Of a stretch of DNA of 64,000 nt, positions 24,922 to 39,600 are shown piece by piece. The notes under the pieces are model-generated. The model did no database searches. It saw only the letters and a list, made by a program, of their open reading frames with translations, and was not told the DNA's origin. The DNA is taken from NCBI GenBank assembly GCA_964036315.1, contig OZ038482.1, forward strand, positions 12,243,989-12,307,988, given 5' to 3'. Source of the DNA: Acanthosepion esculentum (lineage: Eukaryota; Mollusca; Cephalopoda; Sepiida; Sepiidae). The translations under genes and the position numbers were made by a program. How positions within the stretch are numbered: position 1 is the stretch's first letter; the number at the start of each line of letters is the position of its first letter.

Positions 24922-27282
24922 AGAATACTTCAAATTTTTGAAAGTGGTTGGTTTTCGTTACCAAAGTCACTCTCAGCCGGCCAGCTAATTTACTTTTTAT
25001 CATTCAACAAATGGCAATTTAAAAATGCAGATTAAAATTTAAATTTAAAACAAATCTACAATCTCCTTCTTACTCTTCTTGTCTGTCAATTAAGAACATT
25101 TTTTTTAGGTTATCCATTTTTAAATCCAATGTTTGGTCTTGATTAAAAAGAAAAAAGTTTCCAAGAGTTGGACTTTTGGGCTATAACCTTTTTCTTATAA
25201 AATATAAAAGGTGTCATTTAATAATTGTTATATAGCACGTTAATCTGTTTTAGAGAAAATATTTTTAAAAAGTGGTACTTTACAGAATTAATTGGCAATT
25301 ATCATCCTTTCATTATTTGCATTACTCAAATAATGAGTCAGAGCCACTTTTTTTAAAGTTTAAAAATTTTGGTTCTATTTATAACTTCTTAAAGCTAATC
25401 TTAATCTGAAAAAACGAAATTTTTAAAGTTTTAAAACACTGCGGTCAATTTATCGCTATCCGCCATTTTAATTGAAAAATGATAAAAATTTTAATTCAAC
25501 TTAAAATTGAATGAAATTGAAAACTGATAATTTTTAAAAAGCAGGTAAACAAAAAAAAAATGTCACAAAAGAAAAAGTAAAAAATGTTAAATTGTTAGCT
25601 TAGCTTCTACACTTTTCTTTAATAGACTTTTTTTTTATTTTAATTTTAACCCTAATCCTGAGTGAAGAAAGTGGATCTTGGAGCTGTTGTGGATCAACAA
25701 TTGAGTGAAAATGGAGATTGACATTTGACTTGCACTTGACAGTAAATAAGCATGGTTAAAAACTGCAACAAAAACGTGACACTCGCAAAAAAAAAGAAGA
25801 AAGTTGAATTTTTTTTTTCTTAGCAAAAAAGTAACTTTATCGGTCACAAAATTTAAGACTATAAAATATCAAATATCTATTTTAGTAATTAAAAAAAAAA
25901 ATGAAATAAAATTAAGGCTTTGAAACCTTTAACAATCTTGGAATGGAATAATTATTTCTTAACGCTTGAACACAGCAAGGCATATTCCAACTGTTAACAT
26001 TAACAAGTTCTTAGATTGAATAAGTTAACTCTCTCAATCCCGCCCTCCCCCAAATTTAAGAAAGAAAAAAATCAAAATTTAAATTAAATTCAAATTTAAT
26101 TAAAAACGTAAGCATAAAAGCCCCCCCCCCAAATACAGAAACATTTTTGATTTTGAAATATTACCTAATTGCTGACCTAAAAAAAAAAAAGAAAGGTTTT
26201 TCAACCTAAATTTTTTAAAACATGCTGCAAAAGGAATAAAAACATTTTTAAAAATAATTAAAAAAAATACCTTGGTCTTTCTTAAACTTTTTCACGATAA
26301 AACTTTGTTTTTAAGTTTGGTCCCTTTTTTTTATGCTATGCGTTTTTTGGGTGACAAAACGGACAAACTTATTTTTGACATTCTATACAAGTTAACCAAG
26401 GTGGGAATATATTTTTTATTCTGTAAAAATAAAATTATATTTCTTTATGACGTTTAAATTTTTTTTTTTTTTTATAATAGGGATAAAAAAATAAAAGTAA
26501 CATTTTTATTTTATCCATTGCACCTTTTCAACAATTTAATGTTAAGAAGTATTTATTTTTAACTGATATCTAATAACATTTCAAAAACTTTTATTGAGCA
26601 AAATTTGGAAAGGCATTTTATTGATGATTGTCAAAAATTTCAAAATCCAGACCATCCCTTCTATTTTCACATGAAGTAAAACAAAAGGACATATTCAGAG
26701 GTTGTAGAACAGTCACCCTTAGCATTCTAAATTACTTCAATTGCTTCCAATGGAAGCTTTAGTTATAAAGGGTGGGATGGGGGTGGTTAAAATTCTCTAA
26801 AAAAATCTTAGATTTTTATTTTGCAGAAGATGGAAAGCTTTTGAATAAATCTAGCTTTTCAGTCTGTCCCCCAAAATATTTTTTTTCATAAAACATGTAT
26901 ATAAGAACATTTTTTTGGTGCTTAAGAATTTTGTAACTTTGTTCTAAAAGTTAATTCCATAAATTTTACTCGGTTTTTATTGAAAACTTTAAAAAAAAAT
27001 TGATTACCACTACATTTGAAACGATTTTCAAAATTTTGATATGAAGTGCTTAAAAACTTCAACTATTTTAAAAAGCATTTCTTTAGTTGCTATTTTTTAT
27101 TTAGAATTTAAATGTTTGCTTTTTATATTATTGTATAATTTTAATAGAATTTTGCACAAGTTACATTCATTGAAATGAATTCGAGCACATGGAAATATTT
27201 AGCATAATCTGACAATTGAAATAGGGTTGAATTTTGGTATATAATCTTACTACAAATGTTTAAAAAATCTGTTTAATTTCAG
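24442..27282. other. Putative first intron of Cdc20
   Basis: Very AT-rich, with poly-T and poly-A runs (for example 24880-24920). No coding region was recognised, apart from one dispersed-repeat end at 26170-26339. Confidence 0.45.
26170..26339 (+). repeat. Copy of the AT-rich dispersed repeat (terminal block)
   Basis: CACGATAAAACTTTGTTTTT, then AAGTTTGGTCCCTTTTTTTT and ATGCTAT, is a diverged copy of the block at 21719-21770 and 45093-45138. The preceding AACATGCTGCAAAAGGAATA parallels 45003-45025. Confidence 0.6.
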
Positions 27283-27315
27283 ACAATTTCCAAGGAAATT
27301 CCACACAATTTCAGA

Positions 27316-30300
27316 ATGGCTAATCTCCATCTGACAGCCATTTTAAATACAGTGAAACAAGACGAAAAATGGAAACTACCTCTCCAGAGCAACACTCTAC
27401 ACTTACCCAAAGGTAAACTATCATTTCAAATAATAAAATTGTGTAAAAGCCAAAACAACTTGCACATTCAGCGGCTGTAATTAGGAGTTATCTCCCTTCG
27501 AAAGCAATCTACTTACCAATGTCACTTTTGTATTGGTCAGCTTAAAAATTGCTTTTCTGAAGTGTCGAATAAATTAAAACATTGTCGATTTTAAATTGTT
27601 TTATTTTGCTTTACCTGTTGAATATACCAACTTTTTTTCAGACCCTAATTAACTCTGTCACAGTAGAAAACTTATCTTTTCTGTATTATTCGAGATTTTA
27701 AATATTGTTTTAAATTGTGTAGGAGTTGGTGGGAATTCTAATTTTCGTGACCTTTTATTTTTTTGCTTTCTCGGTCATCATGTAGAATGTTAGATAAGAG
27801 ATTAACTTCATAATATTTACTTGCCATTATTTTATAACTTTATTATTCACTATAGCTTTGAAAGTTAGAAAACTAGGTGATTGAAGGCAGTAAAAATAGT
27901 TGAATGAATGTTAGTATTGTTTAAATTATGAATTTTTTTTCCCTTGTTTTGCAGTGCTAAAATCTTCCCATTCTGTTCGCCATCATAGCAGTTCAGGTCG
28001 ATGTTCGATCACAACCCCTAAAAGTAAATTTAAGTCGCCTTCCTCGAGTACTCTTTACTTGGGAACACCTTTGAGGACTGCTAAATCTACTCCAAGAAAA
28101 AGGTCGAGAGACAAAACACCCAAAACTCCAGCTGAGTCATTTGATCGGTAATAAATCTCCACATTCTTTCTCTCTTGTGTGCATAGGTAGGATTATTAAA
28201 TGATTACCAAACAACTTGTAATTAATGAAAGTTTATAAATTCCTTCCAAGTTATCTATGAAATTCTTAATGTAAATCTTGCTTGTAGTAAAAATGATTTA
28301 ACAAAAACAAAAGATCTTAGGCTCAGTTTTTACCTAATTTCCAAATTATTATAATTAATAAATTATTTTCTCAAATATTTTCTGTATAATGTGAAATATA
28401 AAATAGCTCCTGCTATTTTAAAACCTGAATTTTCTTTGCTGTTTTAATTTATTCTATTATGCTTAACTGGGCAGATTATTCAATCCTGGTGTCAGTGTTT
28501 ATAGTGTGGGCTCTATCAAACCTTTTCAACTCTTTATTTTTAGCATGTTATTTTAAATTTATATGTTGTATCCTTAAAGAAGGTTACAGACAAAGGTGGT
28601 ACTTGAGTGGAAGGAACAGCAACACGCTTGTAGATGAAAAAAAAAGGTTTATTGTAAAAGAGTATACACTATTGAAAGACGGAGTAGGTTAGCAAGCTAG
28701 TAATTCCCGAAGCAAGTCTGCCAGGTATATCTTGTGATCATTATATTTACCGATATAGTCAGTCCACATATGTCATAGGGAGTGTGGGACATTCCATTAC
28801 ATTAACTTAAAATGTTCAAATTTATACAAGAACTGTGGATATTATATAGATTTAAGTCACATTATCATAAAAATGTTTGCAACATGTCTTGAAGCTAAGT
28901 TAGTTTTTAACTCTTTCTTTAAAAGATAATAAAATAAAAGCAATTTGCATGGTGTAACAAGGTTTTTTTGTTTGGGGGGGGGGGTTCAGAATTGAGTAAA
29001 TTTAATTATTGAAAAATATTATTAAATGAAGAATCCATTCAAAAATTTACTCTATCTATCCACACAATGAAAAGCAATATAAAAGATACTTTTTTTATTT
29101 CACCACCCACATGAAAAGCAGTAAAATATAAGTATCTTTTGTATATTGCTCTGTATATATTTTTCTTCCCTTGAAGTATTTCTGTAGCATCTTTTTATTG
29201 CTTGTTATATTTCAAGCTTTAAAGTAAATAGTTGGGATTGACTTGTGATCAATAATTTTGATTCCAAAATTAAATGCACAACAAAACTTTTTTCACATTT
29301 GATTTGGTTATAAAAAAAATTAAGGTTTATAACTTCTGTATATGATTTATTATAAACAATTTTTCATACTTGTAAAAATGTATTTGAAATTTGTCAAATC
29401 TCCTTCCCAAATGCAGACACACAAATTCCTATTATATTTTCTACAAGTGCATCACAACTCCAAAGTAATAACACAACCTAAAGTTAATATAATATCAAAC
29501 TTGTAACCTAGAGAAGATTCCTGAATAGAATAATCACACGAAGGCTAGTAATGAACGATAATACTTATCACAAGAACAACACACACAAGATTTGCCAGTG
29601 GCGCATAGAAGTAGTAGTCAACTGCTATAAATGAGTAGAGTGAATTCCACAATGAATCTCCAACTGCAGGATATCTAACCAATCGCCCCACATGGTCAGA
29701 TGTGTCACAAGGCCAAATTTATTGTGAGGTATCCGAGCCCATACGCTTGGCCAAAAATTCCCCAATCGGGTAGCTGTTTCTCAAGGTTACTCTGCCCTGG
29801 AGACAGTGTTTCTTCAGCACAGCTGAATACAAATCTCCAACTTCAGACCAACATAGAGTATTTACTACTGTATTTGCGTGAATGGGGATATTCCATTATC
29901 ATCCGTAGGTATGCTACAACAAAACTTGAGAGCCAAAGAAATTAAATAAAGAATATTCCAGAAATATGACTGTTTTTTTTTTTTTTTTTTTTATAACTTA
30001 AAAATTGTTTAAATTCTTTTGTAGGTTTATTCCTTCTCGATCTGGTATGAATACAGAAATGGCTCATTACATGATTGTTAACAATGAGAACTTACAACAG
30101 GAAAGTAAACCTAAAGATTATTCTGAGAAACTAAACTCTGCTCTCTTCAATGGATTGGATCCAAGCAATGCTAAAGTCCTGTCCTTTGCTGGAAGCTCCA
30201 AAAAGAAATCAGGTAATGTGAATGTGATGAGTTTTGGGTGAATATCTTTTACCTAACAATTCTGTGCATGTAATGTATAATCCCTAGCATTAGTTATGAA

Positions 30301-33300
30301 GTTATTAGCTGGACTAGATACAAGATTAAACTTTTTTTTTTATTTAAAAAGGGATAAAAATGCTTTTCTTTAACATAAAGATTGTATATATATAAAGACT
30401 ATATACAAAAATATTATTGTAATAGGTTTCTATTGTGTAAAGAGTAAGAATTCAATCCATCTCGGGTGTCCTGAACATGTCACCTTTATTCAGTATCTGT
30501 AAAGGGTTAGCACTACCCTAAAAATCAGCGTAACTTTCTTTTTCTTATTGTAACCTATTTAAGAAATTACATTTTGACTTTAGCAGAGAGAATAGTTATA
30601 CTGGGTTGATTTTTTTTGATTTTTGATTTTTTTTATTGCTATTAAAGCAGAAACCTTGGCTGTGTGTAAGAATTGATGCTACAGGAATAATAGATAAGCA
30701 TTCAGTGTTTGCTAACAATGATTAAACATTTTGTTTTGATTTGACAAATGATAACAAATGTAGGTCATTGAATTGTAATCTCCCTGAGTGGAAAATTTGT
30801 ATACATTACAATTTAAGTTTGTTAAAGGACAGCCATTGATGAGTTGGTAACTGTCAGTGTGTTGAAGAGCCTCTGTTATAATTATTCATTTTTGACATAA
30901 GCTATTTTGGCACCAGGGAAAAGAGATGGCAAGATCTGAATTTGATGATAATCTATTCATAAGATCCACCCAAAATCATGCATGGTTTCTATTGTCATAT
31001 ATCGTGTGACTGACCGCAAAAACATGTTGAGGGAAAAGATATGTGCCAGTCCCTTCCATGCGATGGATGCAAATCTGGCACTACCTGTAATCAAAACTCA
31101 AATTGATTTCTATGAATTATGACTTGGGGAAATTGTGGAGTGGTTTCCTGTTGCAGTTTGGAATTCAGCTTTCCTTCTAGACTGGTTGAATCCCTACAGT
31201 AGTATTTAACCAATGGCTGGGTAGAGAACAGTTGGATTTGTCTTTCTCAAGAGGATTAGAAGTCTGAAAGTAAAAGGAGTGGACTAGATTGGAATTTGAC
31301 CTCCTGAACTCCAATTTCCAGGCTGATAAATGTATCAACTATACATTCCTTAAACCAATTTCTGCAATTTTATCTTTTTTTTTTTTTTTTTTGTATAGAC
31401 TTTTACCAAGTTGAAGTAATAAGATGTTGACATTTAGGTATATTTCACCAATTTTCTGTTTTTGCACTTTTGTCATTAAAGTGTTCCTTGATAAAATCAA
31501 TTTTTGATATTTCACTCTTAATGAATCTAATTTTGAAAGACTGTTGACAGTCTTTTCAGTTTTTACTACTTATTTTATTATGTAAGCTGTGCACTCTTTT
31601 GTGAGTTGTGCAAATGTCTCTTATAGATGGCTAACTGATCAAGAATAGAAAAAAATTTTCTCCACTTTCCTTTATTATAAATAAATAAATTGGCTACTTG
31701 TGAACAGGATATTTACCTGGTCTCAATACTAAGAATCTTGATTTCATAAAGGAGCATGTTAAGTGTTCTTTTTTTACCCCCCCCCCCAATTTTTTTTCCT
31801 CCCTAAAGAATATTCTGAGCAACATTAAACTTAACTAGGTACCTCCACTAATTTATGACACCTAAGGTTTAAAATTTTTTATAAATGAAAAAGGTTTCTT
31901 GAAGCTTTAATTGAAAGCTAAAAGATTTTTATTTTCTAAGTTCTTTCATTGCAATGTAATTCTCTTAAAAAAGAAAAAAAAATCTTCCAAGACTAAAATA
32001 TACTCTTGTCTGAAACTTTATTTGCTGATTTAAAGCATAATTGATTTGATTTGAAACAAATTTTTACTTAAGTTTAAAATAACACAAATGCATTTTATTT
32101 TACTTTTTTTTTGATCGAACAGCAGCTGTATTTTTGACTAACGAGGGGGGTTGTCAGATTTATTGTTTTACTGTTAAAACACAATTTAAGAATGACGTGA
32201 GCATCTATTTTTGTCCTTTTTTATTTATTTTTTTTTAATTCATAAGTATTAGGTAATTGTAAAAATTTAGGAAAATATTAACTAATTTTAGGTATGTTGA
32301 CTTTAAATTTACTATATTCATTGCTCTTATTTTCAGATAATGTTGTGTATAGACCTCCATATTTTCAAAAATGGACATACAATTTATATACAAAGAAAAA
32401 AAACTTAAATTTCTTTTTAAGTCTTGGTGTTTGATTGCTGTTAAGCTTTACCATTTATAATTAGTAAATATAATTTTCACTTATCCTCTAAATAGCTGAA
32501 ATTAATACAGGATTGTAAGATTTAAAACTTAAATTTTTCTAATAATTTTAAATTCTTTTAAAAATATTCATTCATAAAAAGGAAATGGTGTCCTTATAAC
32601 TTATTTATAAAAGCAATTAAAGGCTTTTTTAATGAAGTCATAGTTTTATTACATTTTTTTTATTTTATGATTCAGCAGATTTTCAGTAAATAGTGTTCCT
32701 GCTTGACAAAAATAAAATGGTTACTAAAATTCACCAAGGAGTTCTGCTTTTTAACTAATATAAAAATGAAGTGGGTGAAATTTTAAGTTTTTGAAATTTC
32801 ATAAAATTGTGTGTGTGTGTGGGGGGGTAATGGAGGTAATAAAAAAAAACATAAATCCATTTAGGAATAAGTCCTGGAAGCTTCATTAAAATCCGTCAAT
32901 ATTTCAATTTTTGCAGGAATTTCCAAATCAATGTGTTTTTTACTGGAAAAAAGTGTGCTAAAATACCACTAGTAAACTTTGGTTGATCGCTGACACAAAA
33001 AAAAAATTTTTTAACCAAAATTTCATACATGCTAGAAAGGATTAAAAAAAAAAAATTAAAAAAAACTTGTTCTGGCAGTCTCTCTTTCTCTTTCCCTCTC
33101 TCTCATAACTAAAACTTTTTATCTTGTCTTCAATTTTTTTTTTTTTCTCACATATAGCCTGTCGTAAAAGCTTGGAAGAACTTTATATCACTGAAAGCAA
33201 AGAGAGACAGAAGAGTAGTTTTCGACATATTTATCCACATCCTGACCGTATCCTTGATGCTCCAGATTTGATTGATAACTTTTGTAAGTATGACAAAACT

Positions 33301-35865
33301 TTGTTAATGATGTTTAATGTCCATTTTTATTCTTGAAAACTTAGTGAATTTTTTTTTTTTTTTTTCTTGTATGAAAAGAAATGGAACTTGGTTTTTAAAA
33401 CTTTCATTGGCATTTTCAAATATATTCAAATTAACCATCTGTTTGCTTGTATTTCCCATTTGAATACTATTGTTGCTATATATTTTTCTCTTAGTGGGAG
33501 TTCATTGAGATCCCTCTTATTATTTGATGCTGATATAATGGTTTCAAAGTAATGCCCCCCCCCCCATGCTGCAGTAGGAAGGATTTAATGATGTCTGTAG
33601 GACTTTGGATAAATCTTATGCACAAACATTAGTTTTTGATCTTCTTGGATTATTGTGGCATCCATCGGTCTCAAGAGACTATGAATTTGTACCTGAAGGG
33701 TTATGCCCTCTCCAGGATGCAAGCCTGGGCAGGATTATTTTGAGAGATCAGTAGTTGCCCATACAGCACATCTCCCCTCTCCATGTCACTGATTTTGCCC
33801 AAGAGAAAGACAGCGGCCAATACAACTTGGCATTGGTATTGTCACAAAATTGAACATGACATTAAATGGTTACCAACATTCTGGCTCTGGATCAGAATTT
33901 AGTTAGTCTGATTGCCACACATGGCTACAGGGTTCAGACTGCCCTACTATTTACCTGTAGTTGGTGGTTTTGAATTCAGTTTTTCCTTCTCTTAGACTAG
34001 TTGCCACCCAAGGCTATAGAACTCTGTCTGTCCTATTATTTACCCATAGAAATGGTTTCATGTGTTTCCCAAACGTATTAGCATGTAAATGAATGTAATA
34101 AACTCTATTCTGGTTTTTCAATCTGAGCTGTAATCTATTATTCCACTGTGCCTCATTGGATATGACATAATTATACAGGGTGTGAAATTTAAATTTCAGG
34201 GATGACTGTGGCATGTTGCTGGAGTACTGAGGCAAATGTGCTCTAGCAAATTTGGACATGATCTAACTTCCAATTTCGTGTGACATCAACCAGATGAATT
34301 CATTGCCAAGTTGTACGTGTTCGTAGATGGAAAATGAAAGTAATCTGGAAGCAGCAAATGATCAAGTTTTATTTGAAAATTAGTAAAAGTGCTAGTGGAA
34401 TATTAGTCTTATTATGTCTTTTTTTTTTTTTTACATGACATGGGTGGTTCAAGCAAGATAGAGATGTATCATGATGCAAGAAATGGGAAGCTAAAAATAC
34501 AAAGTGCTGAAAGGGGTTTCAAGAAACTATTTGGAGGTAAAATTCTACACTGACAATTACTCTCCACTATGCCAATGCTCCTATGGATGATTCTTTAAGA
34601 GTCTGCAAATTCCTAGCTATCAGAATACCATTAAAAAAGAAATAGGCCATCTTCTTTCACTCAACTTGAACTCTGATTTTTTTTGCAAATTTCAAAATAT
34701 TGAAAAATATCCTGAAGACAGATTTCGGCAACACATGGCTAAATTACTGATTTCAGAACATGAATTCCAAAAATGTTTTCCGTATTGGCATCATAGTCTC
34801 AGAAAATGCATAGATTTTTATTTTGAAGCTGACACTTTTGCTTTCACAGAACCTTTCCAGGAATTGTCACACTTCATATTTCAGTTGATGTGAACTCATT
34901 TTTTTAATTTTAGATTTGAATCTGTTGGATTGGTCTTCGAAGAATACAGTGTGTGTTGCTTTGTGTTATTCTTGCCATTTGTTGGAAATGGACAGAAGCA
35001 ATGTCCATGAATTGATAAATGGTGAAAATATCCAAGATGATTACATTTCCTGTTTATCGTTTGATGATGCAGGCGATTATATTGGTGTTGGTGACAATGG
35101 TGGCAACCTACAAGTAAGTTTTAAGTCTACACAATGCTATCTTTTGAGAATTTTGCATATAAATATTTAGAGGATTATATTTAAAGATTATCTGTGAAAC
35201 CAGAAACATTATTTTATGCTTATAAGAAATATTTGCACAAGTGAATTTTTACCTTTTAAAAGCTTTGTACAATGTTTAAAAAAATTAAATTCTTATGTTA
35301 TGCTTTCATTTTATCTACCAAGCAATAGACAACGTACTATAGGTATTTTGTTGAAGCTACTGTAGCTATGTAAAGTCTCTGCTTGGCATATACAAAAGGT
35401 AGCAAGTTTAAATTCTGAATGTCTTGCATGTTCTCCATGAAATTTGGACTACTTAATATCTTGTATTTCTACACTTAAAATACATAAAAAATAAGTAAAA
35501 ATGTATGCTTAAATAAGATTCCCACAAGGTGGAAATTTAATTTGTAGTTCAACTTTCTTTTCTTAAAATCTTTTTTGCTAAAGGTATTCATATTTATACA
35601 TTCTGCATATCCTGAATCACTCCAATCTTATTGTAACCCTTGCTCAATAAGTCGTTAGCAGTAATCAGGGGAATTTTACCAATCATATTAGTTTCAATGT
35701 TTTCTCTTTCTTTTTTTAAGAACACTTCTGCAGATGCTCAATTCTTCTTGGATGTGTGTGTGTGGGGGGTCATATCTGTTATTGTCACATAAATTGGGAT
35801 TGATGAGCCAGTTTCATCTTGATCTGTTGTATTTACTTTGCAATTATACCCAGAGAAAGGTAGAA

Positions 35866-35900
<35 letters not shown>

Positions 35901-36613
35901 CTCCCACTAGCTATAGGTTAAATTGCAGGGTTAATTTTTTTATTCATAGCCTTGGTTTGCAGCTGCTTGATAAGGATGACTGCATTGAAAACCATGGAGT
36001 AGACATGGCCAGATTATCCTTTAGGATAGTATAATCTTCAGTCTAGAGCAATGATTTTAATTTTCTAGATGTTAAGTAGTTTCATAAATTGAAATGATAT
36101 CAATGTAGCAAACTCGTTTTATTTAATCTTGCAGGAAGCAAAGCAAGGATAAGAATGTTTTAGTTTGTCATGGTTTCAAGTAGATAAAACTTTGATTTTA
36201 GTACAGAAGGCTTAATTCTTGGAAATTTTTATAAAGCTGTAATTCTAATTTTCATAAACTGAAATGATATCTATGGCAAACTCATTTATTTTGAGGGTTA
36301 TTTTTTACTTTTTTTAAATTTTTTGTTATAATTTTTTCATCTGTGTTACCTCACATTATGGTGATTTTTCTAAGTGTAGCTTAGATGTGGCACAAGACTG
36401 AAATTATGGGGTAACAAGTGAGGATCAAACTCACTACTCATAATTGTTTTAGCGAGAGGATTGCTAACCATTACACCACAACGTTGTCTGACAACTGCGT
36501 CTAGCATGAAACAGGCTGTCACCTCTGAGCGTTGACTTCGATGTTCTCTTTTATATTTATATACTTTCTCTGATATTGACCACTTTATCCCATAAATATA
36601 GCACACCTTAAAA

Positions 36614-36671
<58 letters not shown>

Positions 36672-39600
36672 ATACACACACACACTATTACTACTACTAC
36701 AACAGTTGAAATGTGCTAATTTGGTTTGCAATGAATAGTGATATTTGTTAATTGTTTTATTACCAAACAAAATATAGCTCTTGTTTATTTAAAGAATTTA
36801 TAATAGCTTTACTTCAAACTATGTGAATATTGCTCAAATATGTGGTGGAAAAAATCATTCAAGACTGGTGCAGGTTAGTAAGTTGGGTGAGGCTACAAAA
36901 GGTCATAATTTAGCCCTGGAAGTAGGCAACAGGAAACTACCCCATTATCCTTTCCAAGAAGAGAGAGGGCATTTAAATAAAGAAATTCTTCATGGAGTTT
37001 TCTAAAATCTATTGTTTCAGCTATGGGACGTCCAATACAGAAAAATGCTTCGTACCATGAGTGGGCATTATAGCTCTCTCCATTCTCTCTCTTGGAATGC
37101 TAACATTATCACATGGTAGGTATTTTAAGTTGTTTACAACTACCATACTTCTGCCTTTGAAAATTTTTATCAAGAATAATAGCACGTCCAAAATGAGGTT
37201 GCATTAGAATTAATCATGGGTTGTGAATTATTCAAATGGATGAAATGCAGTGTGTGATGGGTAAATAGTTGCTATTTTATTTTAATTTTGTGCATTGTTT
37301 GTTTTTGATTTTGTCGACTGCACAGCATAGTAGGGTCAGTTGGGCACCATCTGTGAGTAAAAGAGCACTATGACATAATTCACTCTGCTAGAAATTTTGA
37401 AACTGCATGTTGTACTGTTTGGCATTTGTGCCGGAAGCTACAATACAAACAAATCAGTGTGTTTGGGTGTCAATCTGAGGACAGTGCAGAGGATTTGGAA
37501 AAAGTTAGATGATATATCCAGTCAGCATCATGGTGTTTGAAGTGATCACTAGTGATGGCGACATTATGCCTTCATTCATCTTCCCACATGGCCTCAGACT
37601 CAACATGGAGGTTTACATCAAGTGTCTTGAGGGGGTAGTGCTGCCCTGGGTCAAGTGGTTGGCTGCTGGAAGACCCTATGTCTGGCAACAGGACTCTGCA
37701 CCATGCCATACAAGCAGGAGAACCTAATCATGGCTGTCAGATCTTTTCATTACATCTGGCTACCTAATTCCCCAGACTGCAGCCCCCTTGATTATGTGTG
37801 GGCCGCAGTTGTGAGACAAAATTCCTTATAACACCAAAGATGATCTGAAGGCAAGGATTATGGCAGCATTAACTTGCTTAAATAAGACCATCAAGAAGAG
37901 TTGCAGGGGATTCCAAAGTCATCTGGAGGCTGTGGTTGAAGCCAGTGACTTTTTTGGGTTTTTTTTACTTGTTAATATTTTTGTAATTTTGGTAAATATC
38001 TGTTAAAATGGGATGTCATTGTTATTTTCATTTTTGCATAATCTAGACAATTTATCCATCGCACCCTGTATACAAGTAAATCTTAAAATTTATGAAGGCT
38101 TACAATTTTTTAAATTCTGAATTAAGATGCAAAAACTGATTAAAAACCAATTTTATTGTAATGGCTTCTCTTGATTTGTTACTCAATGAAAAATCTATAA
38201 AGTTAAAATGACCGAAGATATCCTATACTGTAAATGTATTGACAATGTATTTAAGCTTAATTTTAATTTACTTTTGTTTTAAACATATTCTATGGTGTTC
38301 TTAAATCTCTTGAGCATTTGTCTACCTTTTCACAACTCTTCTTTTTGAGGCCAAAGAATAGTTTGCAAAGTTTCACATTTATCAGATGAGACATTGCTTG
38401 AAAGTGATTATCATCTAAAAAATTGAAGATAATTTATTGAATGTTTTGATTTGCTTGAAGACAGTTTTTCCCAACTTAATATTACATTCTCTGTACACTG
38501 TTACATCATATAATGACGTAAATTTGTTACTTTGACATAAAATAATCATCTGGTGACCTGCATGTGTTTACTGGATTCACTTTCACAAGTGTTTTTGTTG
38601 ATCATATTTTCTGAAACTATTTTCAATTAATTGAAAAATTATTAAATGTAGCTATTTTCAGACTTTGATGTCTACAATTTATTTTTCTTATAATGCCTAA
38701 TGCAACACTTTTGAAATTTGTAGCTGTATACATATAAATTTAATTTTCTGATGTAAAAAATAGTGATTTTAAACTGTACACTTGGCTTTACTTGTTAGTC
38801 GGGTACACTTGGCTTTACTTGTTAGTCGGGTACACTTGGCTTTACTTGTTAGTCGGGTACACTTGGCTTTACTTGTTAGTCGGGTACACTTGGCTTTACT
38901 TGTTAGTCGGGTACACTTGGCTTTACTTGTTAGTCGGGTACACTTGGCTTTACTTGTTAGTCGGGTACACTTGGCTTTACTTGTTAGTCGGGTACACTTG
39001 GCTTTACTTGTTAGTCGGGTACACTTGGCTTTACTTGTTAGTCGGGTACACTTGGCTTTACTTGTTAGTCGGGTACACTTGGCTTTACTTGTTAGTCGGG
39101 TACACTTGGCTTTACTTGTTAGTCGGGTACACTTGGCTTTACTTGTTAGTCGGGTACACTTGGCTTTACTTGTTAGTCGGGTACACTTGGCTTTACTTGT
39201 TAGTCGGGTACACTTGGCTTTACTTGTTAGTCGGGTACACTTGGCTTTACTTGTTAGTCGGGTACACTTGGCTTTACTTGAATAAATAAACCCAACAGTG
39301 TATGATATTTTTTTTATGCTTATATTAAATGACCTTGAACCTAATCAGTACTTAGATGGAGGTACACTGGGTACTGTACACAAACTCCTACAGTCCAAAG
39401 TATGATTTGTGCTTTAAATAACCCACAGAGGCTTAACCTGTAAAAAAAAAAAATGATCATAATATTTGTTTTTCTAGTGGGACTTACGATGGTTGTATTT
39501 ATCACCATGATGTTCGGTTACCACAGCATTGTGTAGGCACTTTGTACGGTCACTCCAGCATTGTGTGTGGTCTGACATGGTCACCTGATGGTCTTCACTT

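Noticed and set aside
22916..26339. One 3.4-kb element bounded by two inverted terminal blocks
   Set aside because: The interval contains the proposed STAG/Cdc20 promoter and first exons, so two separate repeat copies are more likely than a single element.
28459..28692. A 77-codon open frame with hydrophobic start
   Set aside because: It lies in a Cdc20 intron, has no recognised similarity and is not flanked by usable splice sites in phase.
38782..39289. Two plus-strand open frames of about 165 codons in the Cdc20 intron
   Set aside because: They are products of the 27-bp minisatellite in two frames, inside an intron.
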